A DNA stretch of 37,067 nt from Actinomycetota bacterium (GTDB lineage: Bacteria; Actinomycetota; Acidimicrobiia; Acidimicrobiales; Ilumatobacteraceae), in NCBI GenBank assembly GCA_963169665.1, contig CAUJET010000140.1:1-37067 (forward strand). Direction: 5' to 3'. Below are positions 22,282 through 29,625 of this stretch, in pieces. Each line of letters starts with the position of its first letter. The stretch's first letter is position 1. Both the position numbers and the translations under genes were made by a program. The notes under the pieces are model-generated. The model was not told the DNA's origin. It saw nothing but the letters and a program-made list of their open reading frames with translations, and ran no database searches.

Positions 22282-23536
22282 TCGCACCTTCCACGTAGCC
22301 AGGGAACGACGGCGCGAGTTCGGTGCAGGCGAAGGTGATCCGAGCGTCGCCGCTGGGTCCGCGGCGGAGGACGTCGACGGCATCGAGGTGTGCCGGGTCG
22401 ACGAGCAGGTTGCAGTAGCCGCCGGCGCCGAGGTCGTCGGGGGCCCAGACCCGTTCGAGGAACGACACGGGTCGCGCAGCCGCCGGGCCGTAGCCCTCCA
22501 CGAGATGTTCCAGCAGTGAGGCACGCCGTCGTTGCGGGGTCCAGCCGCCCCACTCGTCGGCCGACGGACCGCCGAGGAACGCCACGATCGACGGGTGATC
22601 GGCGAGTGCTGTGGCATCGCGCGTGTACAGGCCGGCCGGGTCGAGCCACTCGCGGACGCTGCCGAGGGAGCCGCCGGGGTCGTGCCAGAACGCCGTGGGG
22701 TACGACACGAGGAACTTGATCACCGAGCCCGGGCGGAAGGCTGCGGCGGCCGACCGCAGGGCGTCGGGCAGCGGCGGGTCGAACGCGATCGACCCGATCG
22801 CCGCGGGCGGGACGGCCACCACCACGTGTGCCGCCTCGATCGTGATGCCGTCGGCGACGACCGTCGATCCGGCGATGGAACGGCGCACGTTGCGTACCCG
22901 TGCGGAGAGGTGGAGGCGGTCGCCGAGCTCGTCGCCGAGCTCGACGGCCAGGCCGTGCATGGTCTCGGCGATCACGTACTGCAGTTCGTCACGCGTCATC
23001 GGTGTGCGCTCGCCCATCTCGGCCACGTGTGCGGCGAGGAGGAGGTCGGGGGAGAGGCAGAAGGCACCGGCGAATCCGCCGTGTGCGGCGGCGAGCGCAT
23101 CGCCGTCGAGCCGGGAGCGCAGCCAGTCGCCGAGCGTCCGGTCGCCCAACGACGACGGGTCGATGCCTTCGAGTCGTTCGGCCGGGCCGTCGGCCGCGGC
23201 GAGCAGCTGTGCGAACGCCAGCGGGTCGTCGGTGTGTTCACCCCCGCCGCGGAACGCGAGCGACGCGAGCTCGTGGTCGCCGGCGACGAGCGTGCGGCCG
23301 CGGGATGCGGCGAGTGCCAATACGTGGGGCATGTCGTCGTTGATGAACTGGCCGCCGCTGTCGACCAGCCTTCCGGTGCCGTCGACCGTGCTCTCGGTGC
23401 GGCCACCGACACGATCGCGTGCTTCGAGCACCATCACCGATCGGCCTGCGGCGATCAGCTGGGTCGCGGCGGTGAGGCCGGCGAACCCGGCGCCGATCAC
23501 GACGACGTCGACGCCAGATCCACGATCGCCGCTCAT
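22187..23536 (-). CDS. Flavin-containing amine oxidase
   Basis: 449 aa. FAD-binding Rossmann DVVVIGAGFAGLTAATQL (~10-27), then EARDRVGGRTES, and near the end EGAITAGLAAAERVL, the usual C-terminal FAD contact of monoamine oxidase-like enzymes. It oxidises an amine with O2, giving an imine or aldehyde and H2O2. It is the last gene in the potDBC operon, with its ATG overlapping the amidase stop by 4 nt. An amine product released by the amidase is an attractive substrate (inference). After the natural end at ~435 there is a Pro/Ala tail whose DNA also encodes the end of the exosortase on the opposite strand. Confidence 0.88.
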   Translation of the reverse strand: MSGDRGSGVDVVVIGAGFAGLTAATQLIAAGRSVMVLEARDRVGGRTESTVDGTGRLVDSGGQFINDDMPHVLALAASRGRTLVAGDHELASLAFRGGGEHTDDPLAFAQLLAAADGPAERLEGIDPSSLGDRTLGDWLRSRLDGDALAAAHGGFAGAFCLSPDLLLAAHVAEMGERTPMTRDELQYVIAETMHGLAVELGDELGDRLHLSARVRNVRRSIAGSTVVADGITIEAAHVVVAVPPAAIGSIAFDPPLPDALRSAAAAFRPGSVIKFLVSYPTAFWHDPGGSLGSVREWLDPAGLYTRDATALADHPSIVAFLGGPSADEWGGWTPQRRRASLLEHLVEGYGPAAARPVSFLERVWAPDDLGAGGYCNLLVDPAHLDAVDVLRRGPSGDARITFACTELAPSFPGYVEGAITAGLAAAERVLAPAASTTPAPPPPPAPAPR

Positions 23537-24972
23537 CGTGTGCCCGACCGTTGGCCGCCGTCGAGCGGCGCGACCAATGGCCAAGGCCGCACGCGCTCGA
23601 GTGTCGCCGCGACTCGGAACGCCGTGCGGTCGTCGAAGGGAGCAGCGACGACCTGGAGGCCGATCGGCACACCGTCCGCGGACCGCCCAGCCGGCACAGC
23701 GAGCACCGGGCAGCGGCCGATCGCATTGAACACCTCCGTCAGCGCGACGTCGGTGAAGGTGTCGTGGACGACACCGTCGATGCGGAAGGGCTCTTGCGTG
23801 TGATCGACTCCTGCGCGGAACGCAGGGACCGCCATCGTCGGGCAGAGCAACGCATCGAAACGTGCGAGCACCGCGCCGACGCGCCGCTGCAGCTCGCTCG
23901 ATCCCATCAGGTCGTCGAGGTGGGAGCCGCCCGACGACATCACCCAGTCGATCCAGTACCTCGACGCCGGCTGCAGGAGCTGTCGTTCGTCGGCGGTCGA
24001 TGCTGCCAGGTCGGCCGCGAACCCGTGCCGGTAGTGGGCCAGGGCGGTCGTGGCGAGCAGCCCCCGAGGCACCGTGAGGTCGGCCGGGGTCAGCTCGACG
24101 ACCTCCGCGCCGGCATCGGCGAGCGCTGCTGCCGAACTGCGGACGACCCGCTTGACCTCGTCGGTGACCGGGAAGTCGCCGAGGTCGACGCTGAGCGCGA
24201 TACGCATGCCCCGGACGTCGGGCACGATCTCGCCGATCGGGTCAGCGGGTAGCGAGGTGACGTCGTCGGGGTGGCGGCCGATCAGCAGGTCGCTCACCAT
24301 CGCGATGTCGCGGACGGTGCGGGCGATCGGGCCGACATGGGACCAGGTGTCGAGGTGGTACGGCGGCGCGACCGGGATCCGGCCGTGCGGGGGGTACCAG
24401 CCGACGACACCACAACACGATGCGGGTTGGCGGATCGATCCGCCGATGTCGGAGCCGGTGGCGAGCGGAACCAGGCCGGCGGCGACGGCCGCAGCGGATC
24501 CACCGCTCGAGCCGCCGACGTCGTACGCCGGGTTCCAGGGATTGCGGGTGATTCCCCACACCGCTGAATGGGTCCAGAACGTGGCCGAGAACTCCGGCGT
24601 GGTGGTGCGGGCGTAGATGATCGCGCCGTTCGCTCGCAACCGCTCGACGATCGGGTCGTCCCGCTCGGCGATCCAATCGAGCCACAGCAGCGACCCGTTG
24701 GTGGTGCGTTTCCCCGCGACACCCGACTCGTCCTTGATCGCGAGGGGCACCCCTTCGAGCGGCCGGTTGGTGCCGTCGTCGTACCGTTGCGCTGCTCGCT
24801 CGGCGTCGGCGCGGGCCTCGTCGTCGTACACGTCGGTGAACGCGTTCACCCCGGCTCCGATCGACCGTCGGCGGGCGATGAGGGCGTCGAGGGCCTCGAT
24901 CGGCGAGGTCCGACGCGTCCGGAAACCGTCGACCAGCTCGGCGACGGACCAGGTATGGATCGGGCTGCTCAC
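23533..24972 (-). CDS. Amidase signature-family hydrolase 2
   Basis: 479 aa. Catalytic Lys in AIKDESGVAGK, serine loop VGGSSGGSAAA, nucleophile Ser in GSDIGGSIRQPAS. The WGITRNPWN segment is shared with amidase 1 at 7180; the order of motifs is the same. Both starts and stops overlap neighbours by 4 nt (GTGA to the cupin, ATGA to the amine oxidase), so it is expressed with a Pot-type importer. That setting suggests import of a cationic amide, hydrolysis here, and oxidation of the amine by the next enzyme. GTG at 24972 is the chosen start because it is exactly at the overlap. Confidence 0.88.
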   Translation of the reverse strand: MSSPIHTWSVAELVDGFRTRRTSPIEALDALIARRRSIGAGVNAFTDVYDDEARADAERAAQRYDDGTNRPLEGVPLAIKDESGVAGKRTTNGSLLWLDWIAERDDPIVERLRANGAIIYARTTTPEFSATFWTHSAVWGITRNPWNPAYDVGGSSGGSAAAVAAGLVPLATGSDIGGSIRQPASCCGVVGWYPPHGRIPVAPPYHLDTWSHVGPIARTVRDIAMVSDLLIGRHPDDVTSLPADPIGEIVPDVRGMRIALSVDLGDFPVTDEVKRVVRSSAAALADAGAEVVELTPADLTVPRGLLATTALAHYRHGFAADLAASTADERQLLQPASRYWIDWVMSSGGSHLDDLMGSSELQRRVGAVLARFDALLCPTMAVPAFRAGVDHTQEPFRIDGVVHDTFTDVALTEVFNAIGRCPVLAVPAGRSADGVPIGLQVVAAPFDDRTAFRVAATLERVRPWPLVAPLDGGQRSGTR

Positions 24973-25370
24973 GATGTCGGCAGATCCCGCGGGTACTCGT
25001 AGACGATCGGGCCGAACGCGTCGGTCGGGAAGCAGTAGAAGAGCCGCACGGCCTGGTCGCCGATCGGGCGGATGGCGTGCCAGGTGCTGCCGGGGATGTA
25101 CATCGTCGTGCCGGGCGCGGCTGGGTGGAGCTCGTCGCCGATCGTCACCTCGGCCGAGCCGGACAGGAAGTGGTACACCTCGGCGGGCGCGTGGCGGTGG
25201 AGCTCGAGCCCGTCGGTGTCGGCAGCGATCTCGCACACGCCCGCCGTGAGGTGTGCGCTCGGCGTGCGGTCGGCGCTCACCAGTGTCCACCACGCGACGC
25301 CGGTGAACTCGGCGTCGTCGCCTTCCATCGGCACCGTCGACTCGTGGGTCGAGAAGCCTCGTTCGTTCAT
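24969..25370 (-). CDS. Single-domain cupin, metal-binding
   Basis: 133 aa. Motif 1 is ELHRHAPAEVYHFLSG, giving a H-x-H-x3-E-x-Y arrangement, and motif 2 is PGTTMYIPGSTWHAIRP, with His 34 residues after the Glu. The four candidate ligands (second His, Glu, Tyr, later His) have the same spacing as in DMSP-lyase-type cupins such as DddQ, but the same pattern is common in ordinary small cupins, so the function is open: lyase, isomerase or binding protein. It is fourth of six genes in the operon, coupled on both sides by 4-nt overlaps. No signal peptide, so it acts in the cytoplasm on an imported compound or senses it. Confidence 0.8.
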   Translation of the reverse strand: MNERGFSTHESTVPMEGDDAEFTGVAWWTLVSADRTPSAHLTAGVCEIAADTDGLELHRHAPAEVYHFLSGSAEVTIGDELHPAAPGTTMYIPGSTWHAIRPIGDQAVRLFYCFPTDAFGPIVYEYPRDLPTS

Positions 25371-26224
25371 ACCGTCAAGCCTGCCAGGCTGGCGTCGTGA
25401 TCGCCCTGGCTGCGCATGCGCCGCATCACGAGGCCGGCGAGGGCGACGGCCAGCAGGGTGACGACGAGCATGACGGTGGCGAGTGCGTTGAGTGCCGGCG
25501 TGGAGCCTGCCCGGGCACCCGAGTAGATCTTGATCGGCACCGTCTCGGTGGAGGCACCGGTCGACAGGAACGACGAGATCACGAAGTCGTCGACCGAGGT
25601 GGCGAACACCACCATCAAGCTGGCGAAGATCGCGGGGCCGAGCATCGGCAGCAGCACGAGGCGCAGTGCCTGGAACTTCGAGGCGCCGAGGTCGCGGGCG
25701 GCCTCCTCGTACTGGCTGCCGATCGCGGTGAGACGGCCGCGGATGATCACGACCACGAAGCTGAGGGTGAACGTGACGTGCCCGAGGAGTTGGGTGGTGA
25801 TGCCACCGGGCAGGCCGGTGTACACCTGGGTGAACACGATGAACAGCGCCACACCGAACACGATCTCGGGTGTGACGATCGGGACGAGCATCAGGGTGTT
25901 CGCGCCGGTGGAGAGCTTGCCCCGCCAGCGCTGCAGCCCGATCGCCATGGCGACGCCAACCGGCGTGGCGATCAGCATGCACAGCACTGCGAGCTTGAGC
26001 GTGTTCCACATCGCCGTGTGCAAGGTGTCGTCGTGCCACACCGACGAGGTGGTGTCGCCCCAGTACCAGCGGAACGACGGGGACTGGAACGTGGAGCGAC
26101 TCTTGCCCGAGTTGAGCGAGATGCGAACCGCGATGAGCACGGGCAGCAGCGACCACAGGACGTAGAGCCAGGTGATGGTCGCGAGCCACTTGGCCCGGCC
26201 GTGGCGAGAGCGGAACAGCCTCAT
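25367..26224 (-). CDS. potC: ABC transporter permease, PotC type
   Basis: 285 aa with six predicted membrane helices. The cytoplasmic coupling loop EEAARDLGASKFQALRLVLLP is the EAA motif that docks on the ATPase. It pairs with PotB to form the membrane channel of a polyamine/betaine-type importer. The ATG overlaps the PotB stop by 4 nt and its stop overlaps the cupin start by 4 nt. The substrate is not defined by sequence. Confidence 0.9.
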   Translation of the reverse strand: MRLFRSRHGRAKWLATITWLYVLWSLLPVLIAVRISLNSGKSRSTFQSPSFRWYWGDTTSSVWHDDTLHTAMWNTLKLAVLCMLIATPVGVAMAIGLQRWRGKLSTGANTLMLVPIVTPEIVFGVALFIVFTQVYTGLPGGITTQLLGHVTFTLSFVVVIIRGRLTAIGSQYEEAARDLGASKFQALRLVLLPMLGPAIFASLMVVFATSVDDFVISSFLSTGASTETVPIKIYSGARAGSTPALNALATVMLVVTLLAVALAGLVMRRMRSQGDHDASLAGLTV

Positions 26225-27156
26225 CGCTCCGACTCCCGCTGTGCCTTCATCGTGGTGCGCAGGTAGTACACCATCAGCACGAACAGGAACACCATCAGCA
26301 CCAGCACGAGCGAGGCGCCGGTCTGGGGCTGGCTCGAACCTCGCAGGAAGAACTCGATCTGGTTGCCCACCATCTCCGTGCGCGGCGAGCCGCTGGTGAG
26401 ATAGGAGTTCGTGTAGTAGTCGCCGAACATCGGTAGGATCGTGATGACGCTCGCCGCCATCAGACCGGGCACCGACAGCGGCAACGTGATGCGCACGAAG
26501 GTCTGGAAGCTCGATGCGCCGAGGTCGCGCCCGGCCTCGATGAGCCGCCCGTCGATGCGCTCGAGCGCCGAGTAGAGCGGGAGGATGAAGAACGGGACGT
26601 AGCCGTAGACGAGTCCGATCACGACCGTCGGCCAGTCGCCGTCGAGCCAGTTGCGCGGCTCGTCCATCACTTGGAACCACTGCAGCACCTGGTTCACGTA
26701 GCCGTCCTGCTGGAGCAGGTTGGTCCACGCCAGCATCCGCATCAGGTAGCTGATCCAGAACGGCAGCACCAGCAGGGCGAGCAGCATGCTGCGTGAGCGC
26801 GACGCCTTGCGGGCGACGAAGTAGGCGACCGGGTAGCCGATCGCGATGCAGCCGGCGAGGGCGAGGAACACGAACGAGAAGGTGCGGATGAAGACCTTGC
26901 CGAGGTCGCCGCCAAACACCCGGTCGAGCAGCGAGCTCATGGCCGAGAAGTCCCACGCGAGTGGGTTCCAGGCGGGTTGTGGGGTGCGCAGGATGGGATC
27001 GACGGAGCCGAACGCCACCGCCATCACGGCGTAGACGGGGACGACGAAGAACGCGATCAGCCAGCCGACGCCCGGCAGCGCGAACCCTGCCCAGGTGGTG
27101 GTGCGCGGCGGCCGACCGCCCGTCGGGTCGATCTGGACGACGCTCGGGCTGCTCAT
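26221..27156 (-). CDS. potB: ABC transporter permease, PotB type
   Basis: 311 aa, six membrane helices after a ~25-residue cytoplasmic start. EAA loop: EAGRDLGASSFQTFVRITLPLS. It is the first-position permease of a Pot-type importer. The ATG at 27156 overlaps the binding-protein stop by 4 nt. No ATPase gene follows, unlike typical potABCD operons; the PotA-like gene at 238 is the only candidate in view. Confidence 0.9.
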   Translation of the reverse strand: MSSPSVVQIDPTGGRPPRTTTWAGFALPGVGWLIAFFVVPVYAVMAVAFGSVDPILRTPQPAWNPLAWDFSAMSSLLDRVFGGDLGKVFIRTFSFVFLALAGCIAIGYPVAYFVARKASRSRSMLLALLVLPFWISYLMRMLAWTNLLQQDGYVNQVLQWFQVMDEPRNWLDGDWPTVVIGLVYGYVPFFILPLYSALERIDGRLIEAGRDLGASSFQTFVRITLPLSVPGLMAASVITILPMFGDYYTNSYLTSGSPRTEMVGNQIEFFLRGSSQPQTGASLVLVLMVFLFVLMVYYLRTTMKAQRESER

Positions 27157-28328
27157 CCGCCCGCGGTGAACTTCGACCAGGCGGCCTCGTACTGGGCGTC
27201 GCCCTCGGGGCCGAGCGCCTCGTACTTCAGGCCCTTGGCGATGTCGTCGTTGGTGGGCACGCAGCTGCGCAGATTCTCGGGCACGTACCCCGCACCGATC
27301 ACGTAGTCGGCGTCGAGCTTGGTGAGCGCCGGCAGATAGCCGACCCAGCTGAAGTTCTTCTCGGCCACTGCGTTGTCGAGCAGGAAGTCGATGTAGAGGT
27401 GTGCGAGCACGGGGTTCTCGGCGTTGGCGAGCACGCCCATGGAGTCGTTGTTCACCACGTACTGCTCCGACGGCGGGTGCCAGAAGCCGAGCACGTCGCT
27501 GGAGGTGCCCTCGGGCAGATAGCTGGCCGCGCCGGCGATCAGGTCGGCGCTCCACGTGTGGGCGATGGTGGTGGTGCCCTCGGGGATGTCCTTGTAGCCC
27601 TCGATGTTCACCTTCACGTTGACGAGGTCGATCAGTTCGATCACGTCCGCGAGGGCCTGGTCGATGATCGCCTGGTCGAGGGTGTTGATGTCGGTGATGC
27701 CCTTGCGCAGCATCGCCATGGTGAACGCTTCGCGTTCGTCGTCGAGGATCGACACCTGGCCCTTGAACGTCGTGGCGTTCCACAGGGTGTCCCATCCCTG
27801 GGCCTCGATCTCGGCGGGGTCGATGCGGTCGGCGCGGTACCCGATGCCGGTGCCGAAGAACGTGTACGGAACGGAGTAGACCGCGCCCGGGTCGTACCAG
27901 GGGTCGTCGAACGCCTTGACGACGTTGCCGCGGTTGGTGAGGTAGCTGCGGTTGAGCGGCTGGATGAGCCCGCCCTTGATGAGGTTGCCGATGCTCGTGC
28001 TCGCCATCGAGTGGTGGACGTCGACCTTCAATGCGCCGGACGCGAGCTTGGCGACCGCCTCGGTGTCGGTGTCGATCGTGGAGATCTCGACCTTCACGCC
28101 GTACTTCGCCTCGAAGTCGGCGATCACGTCGGGGTTCACGTAGTCGGCGTAGTTGATGATGCGCAGCGGGCCCTTCTCCGGTTGGAGCCCGTCGGCGATC
28201 GGTTCGGTCGACTGCTCGCCGCTGCCGCCGCTGTCGCCGCCGCAGGCGTTCAACAGAGGAATGCCCGCCCCGAGCAGCACGCCGAGCTGTGCCGAGCGTG
28301 CCAGGAACTGACGTCGTGACGTTCTCAT
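27153..28328 (-). CDS. potD: Extracellular solute-binding lipoprotein, PotD type
   Basis: 391 aa. The signal has both a twin-arginine motif (SRRQFLARS, ~4-12) and a lipobox LLNAC with Cys at ~32, so it is probably a Tat-exported lipoprotein. The mature part has the PotD fold opening (LRIINYADYVNPDVIADFEAKYG). It captures the solute outside the membrane for PotB/PotC. The start was set at 28328 because the signal peptide begins there and GGGGGA precedes it; the frame extends to 28370. It is first in the six-gene operon, behind dyad A5. Ligands in this family include polyamines, betaines and opines. Confidence 0.9.
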   Translation of the reverse strand: MRTSRRQFLARSAQLGVLLGAGIPLLNACGGDSGGSGEQSTEPIADGLQPEKGPLRIINYADYVNPDVIADFEAKYGVKVEISTIDTDTEAVAKLASGALKVDVHHSMASTSIGNLIKGGLIQPLNRSYLTNRGNVVKAFDDPWYDPGAVYSVPYTFFGTGIGYRADRIDPAEIEAQGWDTLWNATTFKGQVSILDDEREAFTMAMLRKGITDINTLDQAIIDQALADVIELIDLVNVKVNIEGYKDIPEGTTTIAHTWSADLIAGAASYLPEGTSSDVLGFWHPPSEQYVVNNDSMGVLANAENPVLAHLYIDFLLDNAVAEKNFSWVGYLPALTKLDADYVIGAGYVPENLRSCVPTNDDIAKGLKYEALGPEGDAQYEAAWSKFTAGG

Positions 28329-28379
28329 GCATCCCCCCAAGAGATGTCGATCGATGTGGGCGTCGATCACCGGCGAACA

Positions 28380-28395
28380 CTGACTGTCGATTCAG
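28380..28395 (-). promoter_or_regulatory. Operator dyad A5 before the potDBC operon
   Basis: Plus-strand CTGACTGTCGATTCAG fits CTGA-N8-TCAG. On the minus strand TAGTCT (28399-28394) overlaps it by two bases as a likely -10 box, the same geometry as before the BKACE operon. It is 51 nt upstream of the potD start. Confidence 0.5.
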
Positions 28396-28418
28396 ACTAG
28401 TCGCGTTCCCTCACGTCG

Positions 28419-28434
28419 TTGGACAGTTGCTCAG
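28419..28434. promoter_or_regulatory. Operator-like dyad B2 in the potD/Rieske-2 divergent promoter
   Basis: TTGGACAGTTGCTCAG, 14 of 16 bases the same as B1 at 2756, which also stands before a Rieske gene. It ends 19 nt before the CAGAAT box (28454) of the plus-strand Rieske gene, so it may cover the -35 region. Confidence 0.5.
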
Positions 28435-28453
28435 CAAGGGTCGGGAGGTGCGC

Positions 28454-28459
28454 CAGAAT
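28454..28459 (+). promoter_or_regulatory. Putative -10 box of leaderless Rieske-2 transcript
   Basis: CAGAAT followed by 6 nt and ATG at 28466. Identical hexamer and nearly identical gap to the amidase 1 start at 7180. Confidence 0.5.
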
Positions 28460-28465
28460 GGCGCG

Positions 28466-29581
28466 ATGGTCCGCGCCATCCCCGATCCCGAGGGCATCCG
28501 AAGCGCCCGCACACTGCCCGCGGCCTGGTATTCGGACCCGTCGCATCACGCCGTCGAGCTCGATCGGGTGTTCCGCTCCGGGTGGGTGTGCGCAGGCGTG
28601 ACCGAGGAGATGCCCGCGCCGGGGGCGTGGCGGGCGATCCGGGTCGGCGGGGTGCCGGTGCTGATCGTCCGCGACCGCGAGGGTGAGGTGCGGGCGTTCC
28701 TCAACGTGTGTCGGCACCGGGCCGCGCCGCTGTGCGACGACCTCGACGCCGGCGACGGTCCGCTGATCCGCTGCCCGTACCACGCCTGGCTGTACCGGCT
28801 CGACGGTTCGCTGGCGCGGGCCTCGGGTGTGGGGGAGCCGGACGGCTTCGATCTCGCCGAGCACTCGCTCACCCCGGTGGCGATCACCACGTGGCGGCGG
28901 ATGGTGTTCGTCGACGTGAGCGCCGGCGCAGGGGAGTTGGCGTTGGGGCCGCTGGCAGCGGCGATCGATGCGTTCCCGATCGAGGAGCTCGAACCCGCCG
29001 TGGTCGAGCGTCACGAGCGACCCTTCAACTGGAAGGTGCTGCTCGAGAACTACTCGGAGAACTACCACACCCCGTTCGTGCACCCGGAGATCGACACGAC
29101 CGCGACGGAGGACTACCCGATGGTGTCCGACGGGGCCGTGCTGTACGCGTGGGACCGCCCGCTGCGACCGGCCGACGAGGCGCAGCGGATCATGCACGAC
29201 CTGTTGCCGGGCGAGCCCGGGTGGGAGCGCCTGGCGGGCGCGGCGACGTCGCGACCGTACGACGTCGGCAACTACCTGACGGTGTGGCCGAACCTGATGG
29301 TGAACGTGTTCCCCGACGCCGCGCTCGTGATGTGGATGGAGCCGGTGTCGGCCAACGTCACCGTGGTGGAGCGGCGGCTGTACCTGCGGCCGGGCACGGC
29401 CGACGATGTCGCCCGGCGGATCGTCGACACCCATCGGCTGGTGCACCAGCAGGACGTCGACATCTGCACGAGCGTGCAGCGATCGCACGACGCCGGCCTC
29501 GACGCGAACGGTCGGCTGGCCACGTTCGAAGAGCGCGGCGTGTTCTTCGTGCACCAGCACGTGCGGGCCGCCCTGGGCTGA
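28466..29581 (+). CDS. Rieske non-haem iron oxygenase 2, alpha subunit
   Basis: 371 aa. Rieske site C82-x-H84 ... C103-x2-H106 (NVCRHRA, CPYHAW). Mononuclear iron motif ENYSENYHTPFVHPEI with His201 and His206; the bridging residue three before His201 is Glu198, not Asp, as in the first Rieske protein and in CntA-type quaternary-ammonium oxygenases. Beyond these motifs the two proteins differ clearly, so they probably have different substrates. Electron donors are not encoded nearby. Divergent from potD, which makes an imported betaine-like compound a reasonable substrate. The ATG fits a leaderless transcript. Confidence 0.85.
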   Translation: MVRAIPDPEGIRSARTLPAAWYSDPSHHAVELDRVFRSGWVCAGVTEEMPAPGAWRAIRVGGVPVLIVRDREGEVRAFLNVCRHRAAPLCDDLDAGDGPLIRCPYHAWLYRLDGSLARASGVGEPDGFDLAEHSLTPVAITTWRRMVFVDVSAGAGELALGPLAAAIDAFPIEELEPAVVERHERPFNWKVLLENYSENYHTPFVHPEIDTTATEDYPMVSDGAVLYAWDRPLRPADEAQRIMHDLLPGEPGWERLAGAATSRPYDVGNYLTVWPNLMVNVFPDAALVMWMEPVSANVTVVERRLYLRPGTADDVARRIVDTHRLVHQQDVDICTSVQRSHDAGLDANGRLATFEERGVFFVHQHVRAALG

Positions 29582-29612
29582 GGTGACCGGGGTCGACCCG
29601 GGCCTCGGTCGC

Positions 29613-29618
29613 TAGCGT
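29613..29618 (+). promoter_or_regulatory. Putative -10 box of leaderless PfkB-kinase transcript
   Basis: TAGCGT followed by 7 nt and GTG at 29626. Confidence 0.5.
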
Positions 29619-29625
29619 GCTGCGC

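Noticed and set aside
29582..29612. GGGTCGACCC palindrome as a terminator or operator
   Set aside because: It is a 10-bp palindrome in a very GC-rich gap without a longer stem or copies elsewhere; too weak to call.
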